Source of the DNA: Oscillospiraceae bacterium
GTDB lineage: Bacteria; Bacillota; Clostridia; Oscillospirales; Acutalibacteraceae
Assembly: GCA_015065845.1 (NCBI GenBank)
Contig: SVPQ01000005.1
Span: 1-64,000 of the forward strand
Direction: 5' to 3'
DNA length: 64,000 nucleotides
The position numbers and the translations under genes are program-made. Every line of letters begins with the position of its first letter. Position 1 is the first letter of the stretch. Of this stretch, positions 9,419 through 19,901 are shown piece by piece. The notes under the pieces were generated by a model. The model was given only the letters and a program-made list of their open reading frames with translations. It searched no databases and was not told the DNA's origin.

Positions 9419-11896
9419 ATGAAACACGCAGATATTATTAACCAAATGACACTTGAAGAAAAAGTTCGTTTTTGTTCAGGTAAAGATTACTGGCACACAG
9501 ATTCTATTGAAAAATACGGAATTCCTGCAATTCTCTGGAGTGACGGCCCTCACGGAATCAGAAACAGTGTAGGTACAAAAGATAAAGAAAAGAAAAAGGA
9601 ATTAAAAGAACAACAAAAGAAAAGTGATAATTTCTTGGGTGGTGTTCCTGCAATCTGTTACCCGACTGCAGCAACTACTGCTTGTTCATGGAACCCAGAA
9701 TTACTCTACGAGATGGGTGTTCGTCTTGGTGAAGAATCACTTAAAGAAAAAGTTTCAGTTCTTTTAGGGCCTGGTACTAATATGAAGCGTTCACCACTTT
9801 GTGGCAGAAACTTTGAATATTTCTCAGAAGACCCACTTCTTGCTGGTAAACTCTCTGCTGCTTTTTGTAATGGTGTTCAGAGTAAGGGTGTTGGTACATC
9901 TTTAAAACACTATGCAGTCAACAATCAGGAAACACGCAGAATGACAGTAAGTGCTGTTGTTGATGAAAGAACATTAAGAGAAATTTATTTAACTGCATTT
10001 GAAATTGCAGTAAAAGAAGCACAACCTTGGACTATTATGTGTATGTACAATCGTCTTAACGGTATTTACGGTGCAGAAAACAAATGGCTTCTTACAGATG
10101 TTTTAAGAGACGAATGGGGCTTTGAAGGAATGATTGTTACTGACTGGGGTGCAGAAAATGAACGCGTTCCTGGTCTTCTTGCAGGTCAGAACCTTGAAAT
10201 GCCGACTTCTAATGGCGAGGGTAACAGAGAAATTGCTGAAGCAGTTCGTGACGGCAGAATTTCTGAAGACCAACTCAATGAAATGGTTGATGGCGTTTTA
10301 GATGTTATCTTCAAGGCAAAAGAAGTTTTAGGGGAACATACATATAACGAAGCTGAGCACCACGAATTTGCAAGAAAAGTTGCTCAGGATTCAATGGTAC
10401 TCCTTAAAAATGATGAAGATATTCTTCCACTCAGTAAAGATAAAAAATATGCAGTTATCGGTCAGATGGCTAAAAAACCTCGTCATCAGGGTGCAGGTAG
10501 TTCACTTGTTAATCCTATTAAACTTGATAACGCATTTGATACAATGTTCGACCGTGGCATAAATGTCACTTATGCACCGGGTTATGCTCTTACAAAGAAA
10601 GAAGCAAAAAACAAAACTCAGGATGCATATATAGATGAAGCAGTTGCAGCGGCAAAAAATGCAGATATTGCATTAGTTTTCGTTGGTCTTACAGATGTGT
10701 TTGAATCAGAGGGCTTTGACAGAAGCCATTTAAGAATTCCACCAGAGCATGTAGCACTTATAGAAGCAGTTAAAAATGTAAACAGTAATGTTGTTTTGGT
10801 ACTTGCCGGCGGTGCAGTTATTGAAATGCCTTGGGAAGATAACGCGAAGGCAATTCTTCACAGTTTCCTCGGCGGTGAAGCAAGTGGTAGTGCAGTCGTT
10901 GACCTCCTCTTTGGTGATGTTAACCCATCGGGTAAACTTGCAGAAACATATCCTTATAAACTTGAAGACACACCTTGTTATGACTACTTCCCTGGTAATA
11001 CAACAACAGTTGAATACAGAGAGGGTATTTATATCGGTTATCGTTATTATGACACTGCTAAAAAGGATGTTCGTTACCCATTTGGTTACGGTCTTTCTTA
11101 TACAACATTCGAGTACAGTGATATTACCGTTTCAAACGATGATATTAAAGATACTGACACTATTACTGTTAAATTCAAAATCAAGAATACAGGTAGCAGA
11201 GATGGTGCAGAAATCGCTCAGGTTTATGTTTCTAAAGAAGATACTAAAATCTTCAGAGCAGAAAAAGAATTAAAAGGCTTTAAGAAAGTATACTTAAAAG
11301 CAGGCGAAGAAAAAGAAGTTCATATTGAACTTTCCAAAAGAGCATTTGCTTTCTATAATGTAGAAATTCATGACTGGCATGTTGAAAGCGGTAAATATAA
11401 TATTCTTGTTGGTGCATCTTCAAGAAATATTCTTCTTACTTCTTCTGTAAATGTTACTTCAACTTGTGATAAAGAAGTACCTGATATGAAAGCAATGTAC
11501 CCGGCATACGCTACTGCAGATGTTAAGAATATTACAGATGAACAATTTGAAAAACTTCTTGGTTTCCCAATTCCTCAGAAAGATGTTATTTGTTACCCTA
11601 ATCTTACAATTGCAAATACTCTTGAAGATTCTTGTCAGGGTAAAAATGGTAAAAAGATTGTTGGTCTTATAGCTAAAATTCTTGGTACTGATAATATGGC
11701 GTACGCTATTGCAGTACAGACACCGGTTAAAAACTTCATTTCAATGTCAATGGGTGTGTTCAGTCCAAAAATGGCAGGCAGACTCCTTGATATTCTTAAT
11801 GACAAAGAACCATTAACTTGGGGTATTGTAAAACTTATTGTTAAAGCACTTCCGAGTGTAATTAAGGGATTACCGGAACTTTTAAATAATATCTAA
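9419..11896 (+). CDS. Beta-glucosidase-type glycoside hydrolase, GH3 family, with C-terminal extension
   Basis: WSDGPHGIR, LKHYAVNNQETRR, IVTDWGAENERVPGLLAGQNLEMP (nucleophile region), YPFGYGLSYTTFEYS and Fn3-like domain, then ~110 extra residues. Confidence 0.92.
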   Translation: MKHADIINQMTLEEKVRFCSGKDYWHTDSIEKYGIPAILWSDGPHGIRNSVGTKDKEKKKELKEQQKKSDNFLGGVPAICYPTAATTACSWNPELLYEMGVRLGEESLKEKVSVLLGPGTNMKRSPLCGRNFEYFSEDPLLAGKLSAAFCNGVQSKGVGTSLKHYAVNNQETRRMTVSAVVDERTLREIYLTAFEIAVKEAQPWTIMCMYNRLNGIYGAENKWLLTDVLRDEWGFEGMIVTDWGAENERVPGLLAGQNLEMPTSNGEGNREIAEAVRDGRISEDQLNEMVDGVLDVIFKAKEVLGEHTYNEAEHHEFARKVAQDSMVLLKNDEDILPLSKDKKYAVIGQMAKKPRHQGAGSSLVNPIKLDNAFDTMFDRGINVTYAPGYALTKKEAKNKTQDAYIDEAVAAAKNADIALVFVGLTDVFESEGFDRSHLRIPPEHVALIEAVKNVNSNVVLVLAGGAVIEMPWEDNAKAILHSFLGGEASGSAVVDLLFGDVNPSGKLAETYPYKLEDTPCYDYFPGNTTTVEYREGIYIGYRYYDTAKKDVRYPFGYGLSYTTFEYSDITVSNDDIKDTDTITVKFKIKNTGSRDGAEIAQVYVSKEDTKIFRAEKELKGFKKVYLKAGEEKEVHIELSKRAFAFYNVEIHDWHVESGKYNILVGASSRNILLTSSVNVTSTCDKEVPDMKAMYPAYATADVKNITDEQFEKLLGFPIPQKDVICYPNLTIANTLEDSCQGKNGKKIVGLIAKILGTDNMAYAIAVQTPVKNFISMSMGVFSPKMAGRLLDILNDKEPLTWGIVKLIVKALPSVIKGLPELLNNI

Positions 11897-11898
11897 AG

Positions 11899-11948
11899 AT
11901 ATTCTCTCCACCGTATTTTGAGGAAATACGGTGGAGAGATATTTTTTT
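11899..11948 (+). terminator. Strong intrinsic terminator after GH3 gene
   Basis: tctctccaccgtattt / aaatacggtggagaga stem followed by T-tract. Confidence 0.85.
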
Positions 11949-12038
11949 ACCGTTCAGATTAAAAAATCAACCGCTTACTTGAAATTTTACACAATCAAAA
12001 ATTTTTATGGTATAACATAAATGAAAGGAGTTGATGAT

Positions 12039-12476
12039 ATGAACTTTCAACTGATAATTGATAACGAGAACGAAGAGTTGATAACTGCAAGAGTGAAAAA
12101 ATCCAGCGAACTAACTGACAGAATCGAAACCCTTGTAAAAGAATATGTTGGTGAAAATAAAATTGTCGCTTTCAGTGAAGACGAAACTGTTATATTAGAA
12201 ATAAAAAATATAGAGTGTGTAACGGTTATTGACAACAAGGTGTGGGCAATAACAGAAAGTGGAAAATATTTAATAAAAAATCGTCTTTACGAAGTTGAAA
12301 AAATGCTTACCAGCTCTTTTATCAGAATCAATAAATCATCAGTTGCAAATATCAGTAAAATCAAAAAATTTATTTCAACTTACAGTGGCGGAGTAAATAT
12401 TGAATTTAAGTCAGGTTATACCGATTATATTTCAAGAAGATGTTTGCCACAAGTTAAAAGGAGAGTGTTAAAATGA
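12039..12476 (+). CDS. LytTR DNA-binding domain transcriptional regulator
   Basis: C-terminal LytTR domain (NRLYEVEKMLTSSFIRINKSSVANISKIKKF); SD aaggag before ATG 12039. Confidence 0.85.
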   Translation: MNFQLIIDNENEELITARVKKSSELTDRIETLVKEYVGENKIVAFSEDETVILEIKNIECVTVIDNKVWAITESGKYLIKNRLYEVEKMLTSSFIRINKSSVANISKIKKFISTYSGGVNIEFKSGYTDYISRRCLPQVKRRVLK

Positions 12477-12889
12477 AAAAATATGCAATTGAATTTTTAA
12501 AACGCGGAATGAGTTTTTGTTTTGGTGGACCACTCGTGTTAGCAATCGTATATGGTATATTAGGTTTAGTTGGTGCAGTTGAAAATTTTACAGTAGGTGA
12601 GGTTGTAATAGGAATATTTTCATCAACTCTTTTAGCATTTATTGCCGCAGGAATTACTGTGATTTATACAATTGATAAACTCTCACCATTTTCTGCCGCA
12701 CTTATTCACGGAGTCGTGCTCTACCTTGATTATATTCTACTTTACCTTTTCAACGGTTGGCTTCAATCATCGCTTAAACCAATTATGATTTTTACAATTT
12801 GTTTCGTATTAGGTTACTTAATTATCTGGGCGATTGTTTTTGTAGTAACAAGAAAATGTACAAAAAAGTTAAATGAAAGTTTGAATTAG
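12473..12889 (+). CDS. DUF3021-type four-TM membrane protein
   Basis: Overlaps the LytTR gene by 4 bp; 4 hydrophobic segments; LytTR-DUF3021 is a familiar pair. Confidence 0.75.
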   Translation: MKKYAIEFLKRGMSFCFGGPLVLAIVYGILGLVGAVENFTVGEVVIGIFSSTLLAFIAAGITVIYTIDKLSPFSAALIHGVVLYLDYILLYLFNGWLQSSLKPIMIFTICFVLGYLIIWAIVFVVTRKCTKKLNESLN

Positions 12890-12900
12890 GATATAGAATT

Positions 12901-12943
12901 ACACCCTACAGATAATTTTAAAAATTTTCTGTAGGGTGTAAAA
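12901..12943. terminator. Bidirectional hairpin terminator
   Basis: acaccctacaga ... tctgtagggtgt inverted repeat between convergent genes. Confidence 0.75.
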
Positions 12944-12944
12944 A

Positions 12945-13763
12945 TTATAAAGATATAAATTTGAATTTTACATCTGCATAATGCTGTCTGTAGCTTTCTT
13001 TAAAACCACATTTTTCTGCAACGTCTTCTGAATATTTTGAAATTGCAGTTCCGTAATGTGGAATAAAATTGTTTTCATAACAATACTTCGCAAAATAACT
13101 TGTAAGGTATGCACCATAATTTTTACCGCGATATTTTTCGCTGACAAATACATTTGCTATATCATAAATGTTTTTATATGAGTTATTTGCCATTAAGTAG
13201 CCACAAAACTCGTCATTTTCTTTTATTACAAAAAGTTTATCGGTTTCACTTTTGTATTTGATTAAAGATTCAAGACCATCCCAGTTTTCGTCATCACAAT
13301 CAGAATATTTTGAAAAATCAGTTTCAGTTTGAATTGACACATTTTGCGGGATATCAAATTCTATTAAATCATTCTTTGAGAAGTGTGCAAATACGCCAAA
13401 ATCTGCGTAATAAGTTTTTTGTAGTTTGAAATACTTTTTGAAAATAGCAGAACTAAAGAAATCAGTATCATTAGCACCAATTCTTAATTTTTTGTATTTT
13501 TTCGCAACCTTTTTAATGTGCGAAAAAATATCAGAGATAAGAATTTCAGTGCTTGTTTTAACTTCAATAATCAATTCATCAAATATATTTTCTGTTAAAA
13601 CAACATAATCATCACTTGGAGTACCATCTGTAGTGTAAATTTCAACAGATTTAATTGCATAACCATCTTTACCGCTATTTACAATGTTATCGCACAAATA
13701 GAAGTTTTTAATAATATCTTTTTCTAAAAACTCTAAAAAAGAATTGTTATCTGCCTTTTTCAT
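12945..13763 (-). CDS. GNAT family N-acetyltransferase
   Basis: C-terminal IYDIANVFVSEKYRGKNYGAYLTSYFAKYCYENN matches the GNAT acetyl-CoA binding motif. Confidence 0.75.
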   Translation of the reverse strand: MKKADNNSFLEFLEKDIIKNFYLCDNIVNSGKDGYAIKSVEIYTTDGTPSDDYVVLTENIFDELIIEVKTSTEILISDIFSHIKKVAKKYKKLRIGANDTDFFSSAIFKKYFKLQKTYYADFGVFAHFSKNDLIEFDIPQNVSIQTETDFSKYSDCDDENWDGLESLIKYKSETDKLFVIKENDEFCGYLMANNSYKNIYDIANVFVSEKYRGKNYGAYLTSYFAKYCYENNFIPHYGTAISKYSEDVAEKCGFKESYRQHYADVKFKFISL

Positions 13764-13798
13764 TTCTTCTCCTTTAACTAATTTCTTGTTCCTGATTC

Positions 13799-15406
13799 CT
13801 AGTTCCTAACCTTACCCGTATGTTTCGGAAAAAGTATCCTTTTAATTCTCGGTACAAGAAAATCTATCCACGCGTGGAAGTAAGCTCCTTTTAACACATT
13901 TTTTAATGTATCACCGATAATTCTGGCTTTCTTTTCAAGCTCCGGATAAATATCAGGGTACATAGTGATTTTGTCACCATCAAATTTAAAGGTGAGAATT
14001 CTTTTTGCAACTGCAGAAAGTGCTCTTATTGTAATAGTAAGAGTTTTTTCATCTTCCCAGTGTGCGTCTGAAATTACTTTATAAGTAAGACCACTTAAAT
14101 GAATCTCACCATTTAAAGGTGTTCCGTTCATACCAACAGGGATGGTATTCTTTTCGCCACCATCTTCAGACCAACTGAAATGGAAACCGTATTCATTGAA
14201 TTTGAAAGAAATATCTGTCATATTACCGCCACGGTTCTCTAAATAATAAACAACTGGCATTGGTAACGAGCTAACAGGGATGTGAACTGCCTTGTTAAGA
14301 AAGATTGGTTTTCTTAAAGTATAAATTTTACCTTCAACCTCTTTTTCTAAAGAACTTCTTTCTGTTACTACTGGTGGTGCTTCAGGTGCCAATTCGCATT
14401 TAACAGAATCTTCTGTGTCAGTTTCTTCAATAAACGCATTTTTAATATATTTCCATATAATATCAAGTGTCTGTTGAAGATTAGAGTTACTGCTTGTTGT
14501 AATTACACAGGCATCATAGTCAGGGATTGCAATTGCGTATTGTGAATAAAGTCCTTCGCAACGGTAGGTGTTTTCCATTCCGGCACAACGCCAGAATCCG
14601 TAACCATAACCCGCTTTGCAGTCAGGTTTTGATTGTGAAGATGAGTTGTCATTGTGGTAACTTGTTGCTTCTTTGGTCCACCATTCAGGAATTACTTGTT
14701 CACCATTATATTTACCGCCATTCATATAGCAGAGAATAAGTTTTGCAATATCTTCTGTTTTTAAGAAAAGTCCCCAACCACCTGCTTCAATTCCGGTAGG
14801 CGATTTTTCCCATACAGGCACATCTATGCTGAGAGGAGTAAAAAGTCGTGGAGTAAGGTACTCTGTAACAGACATTTTTGTAACTCTCGTAATAGCCGCC
14901 GCTGCAACATAAAAATTGTCGTTTATGTAACGCCAGTCTGTGCCAGGTTCAAATGCCCATTTTGAATCTAAATATAATTTAATCCAGTCTTTTTCTTCTC
15001 TGCCTTTGACAGAGGCTGATTTACCACTTGTCATAGAAACAAGGTGGTCAATTGTAAGTTTTTCTAAATATTTATCTTGTCTTTTGGGTCTGTAATCAGG
15101 GAATATATCAAGAAACCTGGTTTCTTTTGTTAAAAGCCCCTCATCTAAAGCAAAACCGTAAGCAGTAGCAAGGAAACTTTTACTGACAGAGTAAACCATA
15201 TGTGGGTCAGAAGCCTTGAGTGGTGATTGATATGTTTCAACTGCCACCTTGCCGTGACGGAGAATCATAAGGCTGTGAAGTTCACAATCTTCTCTTTCCA
15301 TTTCCTCAAGCATTTCGCTTATAACTTTTGAAGAAATGCCGACTGCTTCAGGATTTTTAACTCTAACTAAATTTTTGTTTAATATCGTCTCCAAATATTT
15401 CAACAC
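13799..15406 (-). CDS. Serine hydrolase / class C beta-lactamase-like protein with C-terminal domain
   Basis: SVSKSF (SxxK), YINDNFYVAAAAI (YxN), beta-lactamase-type N-terminal domain. Confidence 0.82.
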   Translation of the reverse strand: MLKYLETILNKNLVRVKNPEAVGISSKVISEMLEEMEREDCELHSLMILRHGKVAVETYQSPLKASDPHMVYSVSKSFLATAYGFALDEGLLTKETRFLDIFPDYRPKRQDKYLEKLTIDHLVSMTSGKSASVKGREEKDWIKLYLDSKWAFEPGTDWRYINDNFYVAAAAITRVTKMSVTEYLTPRLFTPLSIDVPVWEKSPTGIEAGGWGLFLKTEDIAKLILCYMNGGKYNGEQVIPEWWTKEATSYHNDNSSSQSKPDCKAGYGYGFWRCAGMENTYRCEGLYSQYAIAIPDYDACVITTSSNSNLQQTLDIIWKYIKNAFIEETDTEDSVKCELAPEAPPVVTERSSLEKEVEGKIYTLRKPIFLNKAVHIPVSSLPMPVVYYLENRGGNMTDISFKFNEYGFHFSWSEDGGEKNTIPVGMNGTPLNGEIHLSGLTYKVISDAHWEDEKTLTITIRALSAVAKRILTFKFDGDKITMYPDIYPELEKKARIIGDTLKNVLKGAYFHAWIDFLVPRIKRILFPKHTGKVRN

Positions 15407-15447
15407 CTTTTTAAAATGGGCACCGAGATTACTCGATGCCCTCGTTA

Positions 15448-16896
15448 TTATTCAAAATCTTTGTAGTCTTTAATATGTTTTGCTTCAGCATCATCATAAA
15501 TACTTATACTTCTGAGTCTGAAGTTAATAAAGCCATGTTCTTTTTCCATTCTGTCTGCAGTTTCTTTCCATTTAGCAGAAACATCAACAATTTTGTTGAA
15601 TAAATCTTCAACCGGTTCCGGACAGTTAAGGTCAGTAGATTTAGCACCTGAAACCTCAACCATTCTTTTAAGAGCACCAGGCTGGTCCATAACAGGACAA
15701 GGACGAAGCATATTTGAACTGAATGGTTGACGCTCTCTGTAAGCCATAAAGATAGGGCTTTGAAGTGCATCAATAAGAGTTGCTTCTTTAATGTTTACAT
15801 TTGAGTAGTGAGCGAAAACGCAAGGTTCACAGTCACCATTTGCGCTGATATGGAAATATTGCTTACCACCAGCAACGCAACCACCAACATATTCACCATC
15901 ATTAAAGAAGTCGATTGTGAAAATTGGTTTCTGAGCACCTTTCTGGAAACGCCATTTTCTGATCTGGTTGTACATAAGTTCGCGTTGTTCAGCAGTTGCC
16001 ATAAGTTCGTTTGTAGCATCTGCGCCAACCGGAACGAATGTGAAATACCAAGCGAAAATAACACCCTGATCAATAAGGAAATCTGCATATTCGTCAGATG
16101 CAATAACATCTGCATTTAATTTTGTATAGCAAAGTGAAGCACCGAAAGGAACGCCACGCTCTTTGAGCTTTGCCATAGCAGAAAGAACCTTTTGATATGT
16201 ACCCTTACCACGACGGGCATCAGTTGTTTCTTCACTACCTTCAATAGATATTGTGAGTAATAAATTACCAACTCTTTTTACATCATCCGCAAATGCATCG
16301 TCAACTAAGGTACCATTTGTGAAAGAAATGAAAAGACATTCAGGGTTTTCTTCACAGATTCTTATAAGGTCTTTCTTTCTCATAAGTGGCTCGCCGCCTG
16401 TGTAAAGATAAACGAATGTACCAATTTCTTTACCTTGTTTGATAATGTTTGTAATATCATCATAAGTAAGCTGACTTGCTTTTGAGTAGTCTGCAGCCCA
16501 ACAACCCGTACATTTTAAGTTACAAGCAGTAGTAGGGTCTAAAAGAATAGCCCAAGGAATATTGCAATCATATTTCTTCTGAGCTGCTTTTCTTAATTCG
16601 TAACCACGGATAAATGCACTCATAAAAGGTGGTACGAGTTTTTCAATAATATCTGCGTCAACATATTCAATAATATGTTTAACGAAGTTTGCCCATTCGT
16701 GATTAGGGTCAATCATACCTTCTCTGAGTTTCAAAAGTGCATTGTGGTAAAGGTCCTTGCCTTCTGTAAGTTTAAGACCCTTGTCAATCAATTTGATTGA
16801 GTTTGTGTCAACATCTTCTTTAAGATATTTAACACCTTTCTTAACAGCCAATTTAATAGCAGTCTCTTTAATACCCATTTCTTTCATCCTTATCAA
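15448..16896 (-). CDS. Radical SAM protein with SPASM-like C-terminal cysteines
   Basis: CNLKCTGC (CxxxCxxC), YTGGEPLMRKKDL, and downstream CVAGG / CEPCVFAHYS. Confidence 0.9.
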   Translation of the reverse strand: MIRMKEMGIKETAIKLAVKKGVKYLKEDVDTNSIKLIDKGLKLTEGKDLYHNALLKLREGMIDPNHEWANFVKHIIEYVDADIIEKLVPPFMSAFIRGYELRKAAQKKYDCNIPWAILLDPTTACNLKCTGCWAADYSKASQLTYDDITNIIKQGKEIGTFVYLYTGGEPLMRKKDLIRICEENPECLFISFTNGTLVDDAFADDVKRVGNLLLTISIEGSEETTDARRGKGTYQKVLSAMAKLKERGVPFGASLCYTKLNADVIASDEYADFLIDQGVIFAWYFTFVPVGADATNELMATAEQRELMYNQIRKWRFQKGAQKPIFTIDFFNDGEYVGGCVAGGKQYFHISANGDCEPCVFAHYSNVNIKEATLIDALQSPIFMAYRERQPFSSNMLRPCPVMDQPGALKRMVEVSGAKSTDLNCPEPVEDLFNKIVDVSAKWKETADRMEKEHGFINFRLRSISIYDDAEAKHIKDYKDFE

Positions 16897-16941
16897 TATA
16901 CTTTATATTTTTCCGATTGCTCGGTGTATTAACTGATTTTA

Positions 16942-17883
16942 TTATAACGGTAATTCCCATATTTCAGTCTGTTCGCCATCAAATACAGCGTAACCGCTTA
17001 AAGAACCTTTTGCACCTTCACCGTAAACATGAAGGGGGATTGTGTATCTTGCGTAAGTAACATAACCCTGCGGGTTGACTTTTATCATAATGCTTGAACC
17101 TAAATATTGAATTTCGCCACTTGTAATGGTCATACCCATAAGGTCGATAGAAGCAACATTAAGATAACCGACACCCTTTGAGTTGTGATGTGGGATTTTT
17201 ACCTGATCAACATTCTCCTGCACAAGTGTGACTATATAAACTGTAAGATTACCTTCCTGATAAGCATTTGCAGATTTAATACCATCTGCAGAAAGAGAAA
17301 ACTGAGCATTTTTAGGGAGAAGAATTTGCGTTGTTTCCCCTTCATTTGTAACTGCAGTACCGTTTGAAAAATTAAGAGTCTGGTCAGTAGGTTTAACAAC
17401 TGCACCTACAAGAGCGTTTGCAACTTTCTGACCAATTGCACCACCTGTACATTCAGTGATGTTTGCAGTAAAACTTTCAGAGTGATGTACTGCTAAATTA
17501 CCATTATATGCTTTAGTCTGGTTGATTGCGGAAGTCATTTTTGAAAGTATTTCTGCCTTTCCTAAATTAGAAACCGAAGAACCAGCATTACCGGCAGGGT
17601 TTTGCTGCTGGGTAACAGGAGTGTTCTGCCAACCATTATCTGCAATTGTTTGCGGTAAAGTTGTATCGAGTGGGGATATAACTGCAACATTTGTTGAAAG
17701 TTCCGTTTGCCCCGGTAAAGTTTCATAATTATAAGAAGTGTTGGTGTTGTCTGTTTTTTTATCATCTGTAGTTGTTTTTATGTAAGCTACTGCAACAACA
17801 GTTACACTTAAAAGTATAGCAAAAATAGAAACTGCCTGAACATATAAATCTTTTTGTGCGAGTTTCAGCAATTTTTTTAACAT
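16942..17883 (-). CDS. Membrane-anchored extracytoplasmic protein of unknown function (resembles 48232-49263)
   Basis: N-terminal TM, S/T/N/Q-rich linker, C-terminal globular domain. Confidence 0.7.
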   Translation of the reverse strand: MLKKLLKLAQKDLYVQAVSIFAILLSVTVVAVAYIKTTTDDKKTDNTNTSYNYETLPGQTELSTNVAVISPLDTTLPQTIADNGWQNTPVTQQQNPAGNAGSSVSNLGKAEILSKMTSAINQTKAYNGNLAVHHSESFTANITECTGGAIGQKVANALVGAVVKPTDQTLNFSNGTAVTNEGETTQILLPKNAQFSLSADGIKSANAYQEGNLTVYIVTLVQENVDQVKIPHHNSKGVGYLNVASIDLMGMTITSGEIQYLGSSIMIKVNPQGYVTYARYTIPLHVYGEGAKGSLSGYAVFDGEQTEIWELPL

Positions 17884-18066
17884 TCTGTACCTCCTGATAT
17901 AAAATCAGTGAAAAGTTCTCGAAAAACACCCGAAATATTCACGGAAAAGTACCATTCATTAAGATATTGTTAATATTTTCGAGGGAATTGAACTTAAAAT
18001 GCAAATATACAGTTATGTTACTACATTTTACAAAAAAAAGCAAGTAAATTTAGCAATAATTTTTAG

Positions 18067-18095
18067 TTGTACTGAATTGAAATATATGGTAGAAT
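18067..18095 (+). promoter_or_regulatory. Sigma-A type promoter for the two-component operon
   Basis: TTGTAC - 17 nt - TAGAAT upstream of 18135. Confidence 0.55.
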
Positions 18096-18134
18096 AAGTT
18101 GATTGATTGAAAAACAGATAAAGGGGTGTTCATT

Positions 18135-18806
18135 TTGGTAAATATTTTAGTAGTTGAAGATGATGTTAAACTCAATCAGATTGTGTGTGCACATCTTACA
18201 AAGAATGGTTATTCTGCAACAGGGTGCTTTACAGCAGATGAGGCTTATAATGTTATGTATAACAGTCTTTATGATATGATAATTTCAGATATAATGATGC
18301 CTAAAACAGATGGTTTTGCATTCCTTCAGAATGTAAGAAAAATAAACAAGAATATCCTGGTAATTTTTATGACAGCAAAAGATGATTATGCATCTAAAGA
18401 AAAAGGTTTTAATTTAGGCGTTGACGATTATATGGTTAAACCTATTGATTTGGATGAGTTGATTTTAAGAGTAGGTGCTATTTTACGCAGAGCAAATATT
18501 ATTTCTGACAGAAAAATAACTATTGGCAAACTTTTGCTTGATGCAGACGAAATGACTGCAACCGTAAATGGCGAAAATGTATCTGTAACAGTAAGAGAAT
18601 TCAATATTCTTTATAAACTTCTGTCATATCCTAAAAAGACATTTTCTCGTTCGCAACTTCTTGACGAATTCTGGGGTGTTGACAGTAGTACAAGTCTTCG
18701 TTCAGTCGATGTTTATATTACCAAATTAAGAGAAAAATTTGCTTGTTGTGAAGATTTTAAAATTGTTACAATTCATGGTCTTGGTTACAAGGCGGTATTA
18801 AAATGA
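18135..18806 (+). CDS. OmpR/PhoB family response regulator
   Basis: Receiver domain (VVEDDVKLNQ, DMIISDIMMPKTDG, DYMVKPID) and winged-helix domain; TTG start at 18135 fits SD aagggg better than GTG 18126. Confidence 0.92.
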   Translation: MVNILVVEDDVKLNQIVCAHLTKNGYSATGCFTADEAYNVMYNSLYDMIISDIMMPKTDGFAFLQNVRKINKNILVIFMTAKDDYASKEKGFNLGVDDYMVKPIDLDELILRVGAILRRANIISDRKITIGKLLLDADEMTATVNGENVSVTVREFNILYKLLSYPKKTFSRSQLLDEFWGVDSSTSLRSVDVYITKLREKFACCEDFKIVTIHGLGYKAVLK

Positions 18807-19879
18807 AATATAACAAAAAATCAAAGCAGAGGAATATTCAAAGGTCTCAGCCTGAAGAAGTTTCTTTCTTTTCACTTAAAGGGTATGTAATTTCGGTTAC
18901 TATAGCGTTGGTTTTAGCTCTTATTCCTCCGCTTATGTTTGAGTTTAACTTTTCAGTTTTTTTTACCAAATATGGTTTGTGGTATATTGCGTACTATCTT
19001 ATAATGGCGGCGGTTGTTTACAGATTTATTCTTTATTTTGTAAAGGTAAATTACAGTAAGCACCTTCAGAAAATAAGCGATGCAACAAGAAGAGTTGCAA
19101 AAGGTGATTTCTCGGTTGAGATAGACCTTGACGAAACGCTCAGGGATAATTCATATATAAATATAATGTTTCGTGATTTTAATACGATGGTTGCAGAATT
19201 AAATAGTATTGAATCATTAAAGGATGATTTTATTTCAAATGTTTCTCACGAAATAAAAACGCCACTTTCTGTTATAAATAATTACACAACTGCGTTAAAA
19301 GATAAAGAATTACCTGAAAAATTACGCGAAGAATATATTGAAATAGTAATAGAAAGTACAGAAAAACTTTCAGATTTGGTTACTAACATTCTGAGACTCA
19401 GCAAAATTGAAAACAGAAAGATTTTACCTGAGAAAAAAGAGTACGATTTGTGTCGTCAGCTTTCTGACTGTGCTTTGTCTTTTGAAGAAGTGTGGGAAGA
19501 AAAAAATATTGAATTTATAGCCGATATGGAAGACAGGGCTATTATAAATGATAATTTTGTGTTTTTGGATATTATTTGGCACAATCTTCTTTCAAATGCA
19601 TTTAAATTCACTGAAAATGGCGGTAAGGTTTCATTGATTCAGACTTCAGATGATGAATTTATTACAGTAAAAATCAAAGACACAGGTTGCGGAATTGATG
19701 AAGAAACTAAATCACATATTTTTGATAAATTTTACCAGGGTGACACATCTCACGCAGAAGAGGGTAATGGTCTGGGACTTGCTCTTGTTCAGAAAATCGC
19801 TGAAAGAAATAATTATGAAATTTCAGTAGAAAGTGAAATTGGTAAAGGTACTGAATTTATTGTAAAAATTAAAAAATAA
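18803..19879 (+). CDS. Sensor histidine kinase (2 TM, HAMP, HisKA, HATPase_c)
   Basis: FISNVSHEIKTPLSVI H-box, NLLSNAFKFT, GCGIDEE, GNGLGLALVQKI. Confidence 0.93.
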   Translation: MKYNKKSKQRNIQRSQPEEVSFFSLKGYVISVTIALVLALIPPLMFEFNFSVFFTKYGLWYIAYYLIMAAVVYRFILYFVKVNYSKHLQKISDATRRVAKGDFSVEIDLDETLRDNSYINIMFRDFNTMVAELNSIESLKDDFISNVSHEIKTPLSVINNYTTALKDKELPEKLREEYIEIVIESTEKLSDLVTNILRLSKIENRKILPEKKEYDLCRQLSDCALSFEEVWEEKNIEFIADMEDRAIINDNFVFLDIIWHNLLSNAFKFTENGGKVSLIQTSDDEFITVKIKDTGCGIDEETKSHIFDKFYQGDTSHAEEGNGLGLALVQKIAERNNYEISVESEIGKGTEFIVKIKK

Positions 19880-19901
19880 ATATATAAAAGGGGACTTTAA
19901 A

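Noticed and set aside
10788-11273. 161-aa plus-strand ORF within GH3 gene
   Set aside because: Alternate frame of an unambiguous GH3 coding sequence.
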